NCBI GenBank assembly: GCA_017311315.1
Contig: CM029658.1
Location: 30,357,327 to 30,421,326 of the forward strand
Reading direction: 5' to 3'
Length of the DNA stretch: 64,000 bases
DNA from: Dendrocalamus latiflorus
Lineage: Eukaryota; Streptophyta; Magnoliopsida; Poales; Poaceae
Shown: in pieces, positions 54,501-64,000 of the stretch
Layout: each line of letters starts with the position of its first letter
Position numbering within the stretch: the stretch's first letter is position 1
The notes under the pieces: model-generated
Databases searched by the model: none
What the model was told of the DNA's origin: nothing
Seen by the model: the letters and a program-made list of their open reading frames with translations, nothing else
Translations under genes and position numbers: made by a program

Positions 54501-55334
54501 TTTGAAGAATTTCTGGATAAATCTTCCTTGTGGCCGTGGAGTTGTCATCTTGCGCTTACGGCTGGCCTCAAGAATCTTCTTCTCATTTTCCAAGGCCAAC
54601 GCCTTGTCTACCAGCTGATGAAAGTTGGTAAAGTCATGGGTGATTAGTTGCACTCTCAGTTCATCTTTCAACCCTTCAAAGAATCTGTCAATCTTTTCTT
54701 CTTCTTCTTCTATATCCTTCTGGGCATACCGGGCCAGCTGTGTGAATTTTGTAAGATACTCATTGACAGATAGGTTCCCTTGCTTGAGGTTGCGGAATTC
54801 ATTCTTCTTTATCCGCATTATCCCTGCTGGGATGAAGTTGTCCTTGAAAGCCTTCTTGAATTCTGACCATGGTATAGCTTCTGTATCACCTTCGGTGGTA
54901 GCATCTTCCTGGCCTCTGGCAGCCAAGTAGTTCTCCCACCATGCTGCTGCAGCACCTTGAAGCTGGTGTGTAGCAAACACCACTTTGTCTTCATCTGCAA
55001 TTTTGGCCAACCTTAGCTTCCGTTCAGTATCTCGGAGCCAATCTTCAGCTTCCAGTGGTTCTTCTGCCGATGTGAATGTAATTGGTCTTGTCCTTTGGAA
55101 ATCTCCTAAGTCAGCTCTGTGCCCACCAGAGCTTCCTTGCTGTCCAGCATAAATGGCTTGTAGAATCTGAGTTTGTTGAGCCATTACTTGGGCCATGGTG
55201 GGATTGACTGGAGGGTTTGGGAGATCAGCATCTTGGTTCGGGTTTTCTTCGGGGTTTGCGCCATGGTTTGAGTCTACCTCAGCCTGCTGAGGGTTAGCAT
55301 GGGCGCGAGACCGTGTAACTCTGGGACTGGACAT
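51589..55334 (-). CDS. gag-pol: outer Gypsy gag-pol, N-terminal part (gag, protease, RT, RNase H, integrase core)
   Basis: A single frame from ATG 55334 encodes gag (WLRDTERKL, AAAWWENYLA, NEFRNLKQGNLSVNEYLTKF), a CCHC knuckle CYSCGEKGHFANRC, protease VLFDSGASHSFIS and RT with YPLPRIDDLFDQL and VFIDDILIYSK. RNase H follows (YCDASHQGLGCVLMQ), then the integrase with MDFITGFPRTKSGYDS and HPQTDGQTERV. One TGA at 52194-52196 interrupts it just before the integrase. The neighbouring codons suggest a C-to-T change in a CGA codon. Downstream, from 52193, the frame stays open to the nested insertion. Protein fusion of gag and pol in one frame fits chromoviruses. The remainder is at 43091-43804. The element is therefore doubly inactivated: stop codon plus insertion. 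Confidence 0.93.
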
Positions 55335-55617
55335 CTGCAGTTACAGCTCCATAACTTAGTACTAAGACTACCCTTGAGAAAAAGGAAGGGTACCAACCCT
55401 TGTTGCAAAAAGAACAACAAGATAAACGACAAAAGAACATTCAGCATAAGGCCTTATGCCTGGCCATTCATTATCATACAAGCATTTACATAGCCAGCCT
55501 TCCAGGTTGGACTTACAATAACATAATTAGAGTTCATATTGCCGCATCTACAATATAACAGGGCTGATGCAACATCTAAATTACAAGCTTGGTACGGGTA
55601 TGACGACACTTCCATTA
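55335..55617 (-). other. spacer between ORF0 and gag
   Basis: About 280 bp with no open frame; the distance allows independent translation or splicing but shows no clear signal. Confidence 0.5.
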
Positions 55618-56469
55618 CTATGCCGCGTAGCGATCACCACTGATGGAGGGGTCGTAATTTGGTGATCTGGAGCGGGACCGACTGCCACTAAACTCTGATG
55701 GGTCGGAATCATCAGAGTCCGTGGGAGTACGTGGGGGGCTGCGGCTTGGTGGAGGCCTTCTCCGTCGAAGTGCAGACTGGAGACTTGGAGGTCGCACGCC
55801 CTTGCGCGCAGTCAGCCGGGTGCGGGGACCTGATCCCATTGAAGGAGGTGCCGGTGCTGCCAAAGGATTGGGAGTCTGAGGTAGCTGGGCTTGAGCTGCT
55901 GCTGCCTCCGTCTTGGCAGCTGCCAGTGCCTGCTGGCACTGGGCAAGCTGGTCACGAAGGGTCGCCACCTCGGTGTGCCTGGCGACTAGATGCATCCGGA
56001 GGGCGGTCATCTCTTCTAGTGCAGCAGTATGGGCTGCTCCCATGGCCTTGGTGAGATCCACCTGATGGGTGAGCCTCGGGTCATTCTCATTCACCGGCAG
56101 GTAGGTCTCATTGTGGCGTTCTCCTTCCCTGCGTGAGGGGTAGAAGCAGAAGGGTGTGCGGCGCAGGGGAGTCTGGTAGATGTCGTAGAGTCGGGCGGCG
56201 GCGAGACGCGCAACATCCTGGAGTGCGGTAGTCCTGGTGCTTCTTAGGTGTTCTGTATGGAAGACGTGAGGTGGGTCATGTTCGCTCTTCAGGTAGATAA
56301 ATACTTCAAACATCCAGCAGTTTACTCCTCCTGCAGTCGTCTTGCGTCCACGATAAATGGGTTGCTCCGGGTATTCCAAGTAGTGGAGGAGCTTGCGTAG
56401 GATTTTTGCGAACATGCCCTCGTAAACTCCATGGGCGATGTAATCCCAATTACCTTCTTCTCCTGCCAT
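55618..56469 (-). CDS. ORF0 upstream of gag in the outer Gypsy element
   Basis: An intact 283-aa frame lies between primer site and gag, on the same strand. The N-terminal half has a compact folded look (GVYEGMFAKILRKLLHYLEY, WMFEVFIYL). The middle is a heptad-like alanine/leucine stretch (ALRMHLVARHTEVATLRDQL), probably coiled coil. The C-terminus is a proline/arginine/serine-rich, RS-like tail (SRSRSRSP). Rice RIRE3 and RIRE8 are known to carry an ORF of unknown function in this position, so homology is likely. No enzymatic motif is recognised. It is unbroken although pol is damaged. The ATG at 56469 is the first in frame. Confidence 0.8.
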   Translation of the reverse strand: MAGEEGNWDYIAHGVYEGMFAKILRKLLHYLEYPEQPIYRGRKTTAGGVNCWMFEVFIYLKSEHDPPHVFHTEHLRSTRTTALQDVARLAAARLYDIYQTPLRRTPFCFYPSRREGERHNETYLPVNENDPRLTHQVDLTKAMGAAHTAALEEMTALRMHLVARHTEVATLRDQLAQCQQALAAAKTEAAAAQAQLPQTPNPLAAPAPPSMGSGPRTRLTARKGVRPPSLQSALRRRRPPPSRSPPRTPTDSDDSDPSEFSGSRSRSRSPNYDPSISGDRYAA

Positions 56470-56654
56470 CTGTAATTACTTTGTGTTAGTAATGTTTCAA
56501 AAATAGTCAACTGAAAGAGTAAAGGGCGCAGAACTAGGAAGGGTACGGATAGCAATAATACGCTATATTTTCATAAATACTTTTTATATATTTGAAATTA
56601 CCACCCTAAGGTTCTTCTAACGACCATTCTACGGCTTTTACCCTGCAGTCGTAT

Positions 56655-56666
56655 GCTCTGATACCA
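56655..56666 (-). other. primer binding site of the outer Gypsy element
   Basis: The minus strand reads TGGTATCAGAGC, four bases (GCGC) inside the LTR edge at 56671. It matches initiator tRNA-Met. Confidence 0.9.
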
Positions 56667-56670
56667 GCGC

Positions 56671-59600
56671 TGTCAGACCCGGATTTTTCAATCCAAATCT
56701 TACTGTGTTTCACTGCACTAATCCCTGGATCAGTAGTTAGTGCACACAGGTACATTGCTGAATCATTTCATACATCGCATCAACATTCATTATATTACAT
56801 AAATTGAAATACACCACGTCGGGTGATAGTTTACAAAAGGGGCCGATTAGGCCAATTGTCTTTATTACAAACACGCACAGCGGAATCATAGCAAAAGCAA
56901 ACCCAAATCCACAGGCAAGCGACTGGAAGGTACTGTGTGCATTATATGTCACCAGCTAACTAGTAACATACGTGCACACAACGCCGGAAGTCCACTTGTA
57001 TATGTTCGACCATCGTAGCCTACGCCTTAGTTTCCGTCATCGCCCTTCTCCTCCGTAGCGGGAGCTTCTTCGTAGGCATAATGGTCTTGTGTTCCTGCAT
57101 CTGGATTTTTGTCGCAAAAGCGAGCGTGAGCACTCCGACCCCGTGCTCCACGAGCCAACACGCCTAATGCAATAACTAACATGTATGGCTATTCAAAGGA
57201 TGGCTCGGGTTCTTTTATTTGCAGGAGTGCTTTTGAATACAATTATATGAAAACTTCCTAAGACCTAGCATTTCATAAATGACTGAGTTTTTAAGGAAAT
57301 ACTCATGTATATCAGTGTTACAGAATCCATCCACCATTACATGGCTTCTGCACCATATATCTTCTTTCAGCGTTATAGCCGCTTAACTTACCACTGGGAC
57401 GACACCCAGGACAATTTCCAAATCAGAGCAGTCCGTCGCTCTGCACTTTTCATTCCCACCATCTTTTATCTTTAAACAGAACTATATCTGGTTAAGTTTC
57501 CCCATGTCCGCCCTTAACCGTGGGCACGGCTATTCGAATAGTTTTGACTCTGCAGAGTTTGTACACTTTCACCACAAGAGACAATCAACTCATTGCCCCA
57601 CACGATTCCTTAGTCATGTGGTTGAGCAGACCATCACAGTGACTTTTCAAAGTATCTAGACCCTTTTCGTCATCTCACCCCTTATGGGCTTCTCCCACTT
57701 GCGGTGGGTCCCATATGTTGCACGGGATGTTTTCCACAGCCACTAACGCAGCCGGGCTCCACTTCCCGCAACGTTAGGACAGCTGGAAAACTTCACCCTC
57801 CACTTGGTGTCCCTTTAGGCCTTCCCTTGCCCCTTGCATGATCACTTCTCTCCCCTATTAGTGAGATGAGTCCGGGGTTTTCGACAAATTTACTTAGCCA
57901 AGTTGTATTTTACAGACTTGTGGTTGTACTGTTTTACACGGGTGACATGACAAGATTCGGTCCTTAGGGTTATCTGGGCGGTCTATCAATAACTCACTTT
58001 GTGCTTCCTCTGCACCACATGTTCATACTCAATAACTCACTTTGTGCTTCCACTGCACCACATATTCACACACACAAACTAGTCCGCCCAGATATTTAAG
58101 CATGTGGGGATTTTTCAGGAATAGAAAATATTGTGTTCACCTTCTACAGTCATTTCATCCATGACTATCCCAAAATGTTAAGATACTTTGCAAATGTTGT
58201 TGTCGAGGTACAAGTACCCCATCTAGCTAACTTTATTCAGCGGTGCAATAAATATATGGACTTACTTGCAAAACTATATTAGATAAAATTTACTAGGGCG
58301 ACAATGCTCACATGTCCAAGTTTGGCAAGGAATTTAATATAAACAAATAACAATAACAAGGCATAGCTAACTTGCTGAAATTTAACATAACCTATCTCAA
58401 TTATTTGCATGCAATTTGTTAATTTAAAAAGAAATAACTTTGCAAAAACATGGGTTCAATATGATCAAAAAGTGTTGACTCGCCTTGGTCACAGTGGTCG
58501 GGATCCGGATTCTCTGGTGCTTCTAGTGTCGCTGCCTCGATTTCCTCTTCTTGTGCCTCGTAAGCTATTTTAGCGTGCGCCAAAATTTGTATAAAAGAAA
58601 AAGCAGCAGATCAAACCAAATAACACCAGAAATTCAAATGAACTCTAAAAATTATGATTTCAGTTCCATTGGACAGATCTTGATTTTAGATGAATTTAGA
58701 AATTTGTCTCGTTCAATTTGGAGTTAAAATGAAAAAGTTGTGATCATTCAAAGTTTTCAGTTCAGTTAATTTCCAAATATTATCAGATTTCTGACAGTGG
58801 GACCCACAGGTTATTTTAATCTTTTAATCTTTTTATTTCATTTCTTATTATGTGTGTATGACAGGTGGGTCCGGTTACTGTTCATGGGGTCCACTTGTCA
58901 GCATGGGCTGGGTGCAGATGTGCCACTGACATGTGGGGCCCAGCGGTCAGCGAACGGCTCTGTCTGCATTGGCTGACATGTGGGGCCCACCTGTCAGCGC
59001 AGAAATTAAAAGAAACTCGACCGCTACGCGCGGAGCCGAAGGCTCGAACGCGCGCCGCGGGAGCGAGGGGGAGGAGAGACGAGCGCTGAAAGCCACTCGG
59101 CCGAGCCGAGCGATGCTTACCCTTATAGGGTAAGTATACCTTTTGACGTAGCTCGGGGAGGCGGCCGGGCAGAGCAGTCGGGGGCGACGTCGCCGGCGGC
59201 GAGGGACGGCCGGAGGGGTTCGGAGGCTTCGTGATTTATAATCCTCGTGTGCTGGTGAATCTTCTGGTGCAGTCGGCGAGGAAGGAGGGGCACGGTGGCG
59301 AGCCGGCGGCATGCGACGGCGGCGGTTCGGGGAGGATGGCGTCGCCGGCGAAGCACTGGCTTCGGGAGACCCAGTGGAGGAGGGGGCTTGCTTTGCCTGG
59401 CTTCGGAGATGGTTCACGAGCAAAGGAGGGAGCTCGGGTGGCTTGGTTCGGCCGATCGGCAGTCGCCGGAGTTGAGGACGAAAGAGGGAGCCGGCGGCGA
59501 TTGGAGGGCTCTACGGCTGAACTGCGGCCAGGGGAAGGAGGAGGAAGGTCTTGCGGCGCCGAAGCAGCTCACGGGAGAGGCTTTTATAGCCGAAGAAGCG

Positions 59601-60491
59601 GCGCACGACGAGGGCGGTATTCGGCCGCCGTTGTTCACGCCGGTGAAGAGGGGATGAACCAAATCCCCCGAGATTTTGCGGAAGAGAGAGATAGCGGGGA
59701 AGTGCAGCTCCCCTCCTGTAACCTTATTTTTAAATTTTTCCCGCGTGGTGAGGGATCTGCTGCGGATGCGCGAGAGGGAGCTGGCGCGAGCGGCGCGGCC
59801 GCGTGGAGAAGAAAGGGAGGAAGAAGAAGACGCGCGCGGGCGGGGCCACCGGCCAGGGAAAGAAGCGCGGGGGAGAGGCGGGCCACCGCGCAGCGGGAGG
59901 AGGGCGCGAGGGAGCGGGGTCCGCTCGCCAGCGAGAGCGGGCGCGGGCGCTGGCGCTGGGCCGCGCGTGCGCTGGCCCACGCGGGCGTGCTGGCCGCGTG
60001 CGCGGAGAGAGAGGCTAGGCCGGGGGTGATGGCCGGCCCGGCCGATTTTCTTTTTGTATTTCTTTGATTTTTCTTTTTGGGTATTTGGGGTGTGTGTAAA
60101 TAGGTATATATGTACATCTATATTTTCACTTCTCTTCTTCCTGAAATTTTATATCTTTCCTTTGCTAATATTTGTTACATAAAGATTATTTTCTTGCTAT
60201 GTTTAATTGTATGCTTACATATACATATACATACACATGTATATATATATATGTATATATATTCTTGTAAATACTTATTATTTTTACTTTTATAGTTCTT
60301 TTGGATCATCCTTTCAGATTCTTTATTTTGACGCTCATTTATTATTTTATATGTTGATTTCTTTCCTCTTTTTATATTCAAAATTCCTTCATATTTGTAA
60401 AAAGATCCATAAACTCCAAATTCAAATATAAGGCAAATAAAATAATCCAAAAGTTCGATAATTTACTATTTATATTTTTCAGGATGTTACA
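56671..60491 (-). repeat. 5' LTR of the outer Gypsy element, 3.8 kb
   Basis: 3,821 bp, partner of 39229-43048, with the same GC-rich island at about 58980-60050. The flank GTATA at 60492-60496 is the target duplication. Transcription would run leftward from here. Confidence 0.95.
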
Positions 60492-60496
60492 GTATA

Positions 60497-62417
60497 CTCA
60501 ACTTTGCCTAAATTATTGTTGATGAGAGAATTGAGAAAGGATACATACTAGAAAATGCGTACTTTACCTAGGAATTCAATGATGGGTCTTATTAGGGCCT
60601 AACTCTAGTCAGTTGCTTGTGGGCTATTGTGGCACACCGCTGGATGGTTTTGCTTATTCACTTGTCTTCCACTACACTCTACTCTTGCTACTTATATTTT
60701 ATTTGTCTGGTCGGCCGTATGCTGTAAACTCTACTATGTATCACTTATATACCACCCTTTTGTTGTAAATTAATTGTATGCGATATGTATGGATGTGATA
60801 TTGATGTTGTGAATGTATGTATAATCCACCGATCATGGAAATAGTACAAAACACACACGATAATTTTGGGTATTTCACGCCTAGGGTCCCCACATTCTCT
60901 ATTTGATAGTGGGGTCCATTGAATTTTAAATTAATTTACAAATTAATTTATATTGAAAAGTCTATAAAGACTAACAGCTAGGTCCCACAAAATTTAATTT
61001 AAATTGATTTATTTTCTAAAAGAGAAATGACTGAGGGACTAGCAGGTGGGACCCATTTACTGTGCATACAGTAACCCAGCTCCACATGTTAGAGGCTCTA
61101 ACTTTTAACCCAGGTTTTTAAACCGAAGGGGCCTACATGTCGGTGACTCATTAACTTAACAGGAATGGAGGACCCACTGATTGATGGCCATTAAAAATTA
61201 ATCTATTACATTTTAAACCTAATCATCACGCTATAGGGTTCTCCCTCTCGCTGAGCATGGCGTAGCTCGTTGACAGCGAGAGGGGTTACGGCGGTCGGAG
61301 GCAAGGCTCAAAATGGGCTCTACGGTGTAGCGCGAACCCTGAGGCGAGGTAGCGTGGGTCAATTTGGAGCCTAGGATGGTCATCGGCGAGCTCGAGTGAC
61401 GGCGAAAGGGCAATCATCATACGATGGTGCTACAGGGCACTAGAAATCGATTCTATGTGAGGGGAGTGTCTACGAGTGAGGAGTTTACCGAAAGTGGTGG
61501 CGGAGCTCATGGATGAGGAGGCTGGGTTGCCGACGTGAAGCTGAGGCAACGGAGAGAGGTCCATCATGGGTGGTTCGCCGAAGTGGACAATGTCGATCGG
61601 TGAGGCTTGGGGAACTTTGGGGTCCTCAGGCGATGCTTCGGGTGTGGCCAATTGGATTGAGGTGAAGTGAACCTTGAGATTGCCTTGAGGCAGCGGAATG
61701 GTCGAAGCTGAAGAAGGAGACGGTTTAGGAGGCTCTCAGGGCAATTGAAGGTGGGGAGAGGTGAGTGGAGATCGGAGGAGACCAATGCGCGGCTTTATAG
61801 CGAAGGAGAGAGGTGGGAGATGTGGTTGCCATGATGGCGGTGCTGTAGTCGGGGTGGTGGCAACGACGGAATACCAAGGCAGGGGTGAGTTGTGGTTGGC
61901 GCAGTGGCTAGACGAGCAATTGCTCGGGCACACAACTCAAGGAGCTAGTAGCGTGGTGTGGACACGATGGGACAGCTTAGTGTCACAGCGGGAAAAAGGA
62001 AAGGGGCGGCCGAGCACTGGAGCGCAGGAGAGGGAAAAGGGCTCCGGCGAATAGGAGGTGGTGCAGGGTTGGGAGAGGACGACACAGTGTCGAAGCGACA
62101 TAACACAAACATGGGAATCTAGGAATGAGCAGGGAACGCCGTGTGCGCAGCGACTGGGCACGTGCGGCATGATGCACGTTGGCGCGGTACACGCACAGCG
62201 AGGTCGGGGTAGTATGGGCCAGCTTGGGCCGTTCTAGGCTAGGGTAAAAGGCCAAAAGGACTAAGGGAGATGGGTTGGGTCGGGCTCGGCCCAGAACACT
62301 TGATGGCATCAAGAAAATTTTGAAATTGGGCCGAAATTTGAATGGATTTGAGTTGCTCTTTTGAATTCAAACTTGATTTGAAAAGGAAATTTTCAAATTC
62401 CCAAAATAGAATGTTAC
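60497..62417 (-). repeat. older Gypsy LTR remnant
   Basis: The right edge reads AATAGAATGTTACA, which on the minus strand is TGTAACATTCTATTTTGGG, a typical start of grass Gypsy LTRs. The interior has GTGGGACCCA, GTGGGGTCCA and a GC-rich middle (61230-62280), like the LTR of the outer element. No partner LTR or coding region is present. The outer element probably inserted into it. Confidence 0.5.
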
Positions 62418-62622
62418 AGTTTCTATGTGACCGCCTTTTTAGTGTAACTTCGCAATCATTGACATTGTAGTCCTGTACTTATTCTTGTGTGCAACTTCAC
62501 TTTGTCCCCGTATATTATGCTAATCTTGATCAAACTATTGCTATCAGCAAGCTACGCTTGACACCTATATCACTACTCAACGGGAGTTAAGACAAAACAC
62601 AGAGAAGCATAGGACCCTCGCC

Positions 62623-62623
<1 letters not shown>
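62418..62623. other. short intergenic stretch, nothing recognised
   Basis: No coding or repeat structure seen between the LTR edge and the GA microsatellite. Confidence 0.4.

Positions 62624-62683
<60 letters not shown>
62624..62683. repeat. (GA)n microsatellite
   Basis: About 30 uninterrupted GA units. The serine/leucine-rich frames across it are repeat artefacts. Confidence 0.97.
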
Positions 62684-62685
<2 letters not shown>

Positions 62686-63774
62686 GTACTGGAGCAGGCG
62701 AAAAGCACAATATAAAGAAAGAATTGGAATAATACCCCTTGCCTGTGTATAGGCAAAGGCACAGAGGAAAGGCTCCCCGCCTTGTACTGATTCTCGGCCT
62801 TCGGATCCTGGACAATGCAGATCTTAAGTGAAGGAAACAAACTGCAGTACCGCCTAGAGACGCGCGTGAGGGTGAGTTGTTGCCATACGTATATGGGTAC
62901 AGTGTCACTTTTCTTTGTCTCCTTATGATTGCATTGCTTGTGCATAAAATTTAAACTAAGAATCGCTACTTAGGTTCCGCTCCAACTAGTTTACAGTTAT
63001 GGTTTTTGATTTTTAACTGAAATTATACTGTAGCATCTGTTAGTTTTTATAAAAAATTAAAAAAATTTAAAAAATAAGAAAAATTAAAAACCGTTATATT
63101 GTCACGGACATTGTAAAAGAATAAAGAGAAAAAAGATAAAAAAGATAAAAATTGAAAAACTAAAATAAACTAAAATTAAAAATTAATATGTGTTAAATAT
63201 TTTATGATTTAAATAAACTAAAAGTTAAAATAAATAAAAAACTAGAGCCGATCGAATCCAGTCTTTAAGCATGGGTTCACTTTGCCTCGTGAGGCCTACT
63301 CGTTTAACACCTTGATATGACGTGAAACGACAACTACCAAATACTTCGCTGGTCAATTGACATCTCCGAGTTCATGGTTTGGTTTGCTCCCAACATACAC
63401 AAATCCACCGTGCGTTGTAATCTGAAACTTAAAACAAAGGCTACTACTCCGAAAATGATTGCCACAAGTTCCAAATCAAGGTCTTCCTTCTTCAGATTTT
63501 TCCAGCATGAATTACAAGCACTTAGGTCCTGCTCATTTTGGTTTAGCCTTTTAGTTTCTGACTTATTTTTTACTATTCATAAATTTTATCTTTTTCTGGT
63601 TTTTTTGACTTTTTTGAACTTTTTTGTCGGTTCTTTTTCCCCGTATTCGTTTGTATTGTCCATGATGGACTAACTTATTTTTTCTATTTTTAAATTTAAT
63701 TACGCTAAATAAGCCATCATCAGCTACACTGAAATTTCAGCCAGCTACAGTGCAATTCTTGCTTTGCTTTATCG
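62684..63774. other. AT-rich intergenic DNA, nothing recognised
   Basis: Includes an A/T-rich segment with AAAATTAAAAA and AATAAACTAAAA repeats at 63040-63240. No gene seen. Confidence 0.4.
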
Positions 63775-64000
63775 GTTGCCACATCTTCTAGAGCATAGAA
63801 CTTGTGGAGGTATTCATTGACACTACGATTACCTTGACATAGAGTGCAGGATTTTTTTCTTCTTTAGGGCCACCATGCCCAAATGAATGTGTGCACAGCG
63901 AAAAGCTTGCCTGAACTCATCCCAAGTGATGGCCTGAGCATCTGCGTGGGATTGAGTGAAGTTGTCCCACCATTCCACAGCTGGACCATTCAGTTGGTGA
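63775..64000 (-). pseudogene. gag: Gypsy gag fragment, cut by the window edge
   Basis: The minus strand encodes HQLNGPAVEWWDNF, AITWDEFRQAFR and then, after a run of lysine codons and a frame change, VNEYLHKFYAL-like sequence, a capsid signature of Gypsy gag. Stops and a shift in the poly-A run at about 63850 show decay. The rest of the element, if any, lies beyond 64000. Confidence 0.75.

Larger units (their letters stand above)
39229..60491 (-). mobile_element. outer Ty3/Gypsy chromovirus with ORF0, 21.3 kb including nested element
   Basis: LTRs of 3.8 kb, primer site, ORF0, gag-pol with C-terminal chromodomain and polypurine tract all lie on the minus strand, bounded by GTATA. Without the nested insert it is about 13.5 kb. 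ORF0 plus very long LTRs match the RIRE3/RIRE8 type of grass Gypsy elements. LTR divergence of roughly 0.3 percent by eye makes it young, yet it already carries a pol stop and a nested CRM-like element. Confidence 0.93.

Noticed and set aside
62573..62945. Ser/Leu repeat frames
   Set aside because: Translation of the (GA)n microsatellite plus flanks.

Overview
The window is nuclear DNA of a grass (Poaceae). The evidence is a stack of grass-type LTR retrotransposons (a Sirevirus-like Copia, a CRM-like Gypsy, and a Gypsy element with an extra ORF upstream of gag like rice RIRE3/RIRE8), Tourist-like MITEs with TAA/TTA target duplications, CACTA-type termini, and a small cluster of ankyrin/PGG (ACD6-like) genes and gene relics. 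The species cannot be fixed from the sequence. About two thirds of the window is recognisable transposable element. I found one intact host gene.

Layout. 1-1316: anonymous DNA with a patch of palindromic repeats. 1317-13138: a very young Sirevirus-like Copia element on the minus strand (LTRs 1744-3442 and 11440-13138). Its distal LTR is followed by a second, truncated copy of PBS plus gag start (1317-1743), so the order is LTR-internal-LTR-partial internal. 13139-19072: low-gene region with a FAR1-like pseudogene flanked by a direct duplication, one MITE, a GC-rich tract and a 34-bp minisatellite. 19073-38000: the ankyrin/PGG neighbourhood. It holds the intact three-exon gene (27171-30260), PGG pseudogenes at 19.1 and 30.5 kb, and an ankyrin exon relic at 36.7 kb split by a MITE. 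Between these lie a duplicated 1-kb block, a decayed CRM-like pol, two CACTA termini, a palindromic TIR element and Sirevirus/Gypsy relics. 39229-60491: a 21.3-kb Gypsy chromovirus on the minus strand with 3.8-kb LTRs and TSD GTATA. Its integrase is interrupted by a complete 7.8-kb CRM-like element (43805-51588, TSD CAAGC). 60497-64000: an older Gypsy LTR remnant, a GA microsatellite, AT-rich DNA and a Gypsy gag fragment cut by the window edge.

How the parts relate. The retroelement genes are self-contained gag-pol systems. The nested pair gives a clear order: the outer chromovirus landed first and the CRM-like element later. By eye both LTR pairs differ by roughly 0.3 percent. The Copia LTRs look identical. 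The two youngest gag-pol frames (Copia and CRM-like) each carry a single in-frame UAG, and the outer element has a TGA in pol. The intact host gene encodes an ankyrin-repeat membrane protein with a PGG domain, a family including Arabidopsis ACD6 that is linked to defence and cell death; that role is inferred from family only. I saw no tRNA, rRNA, CRISPR array or bacterial-type operon. I do not see a convincing wholly new biological system; the most unusual signals are the stop codons and frame breaks in young retroelements, the shared-LTR tandem Copia, and the rearranged junctions around the CACTA termini.
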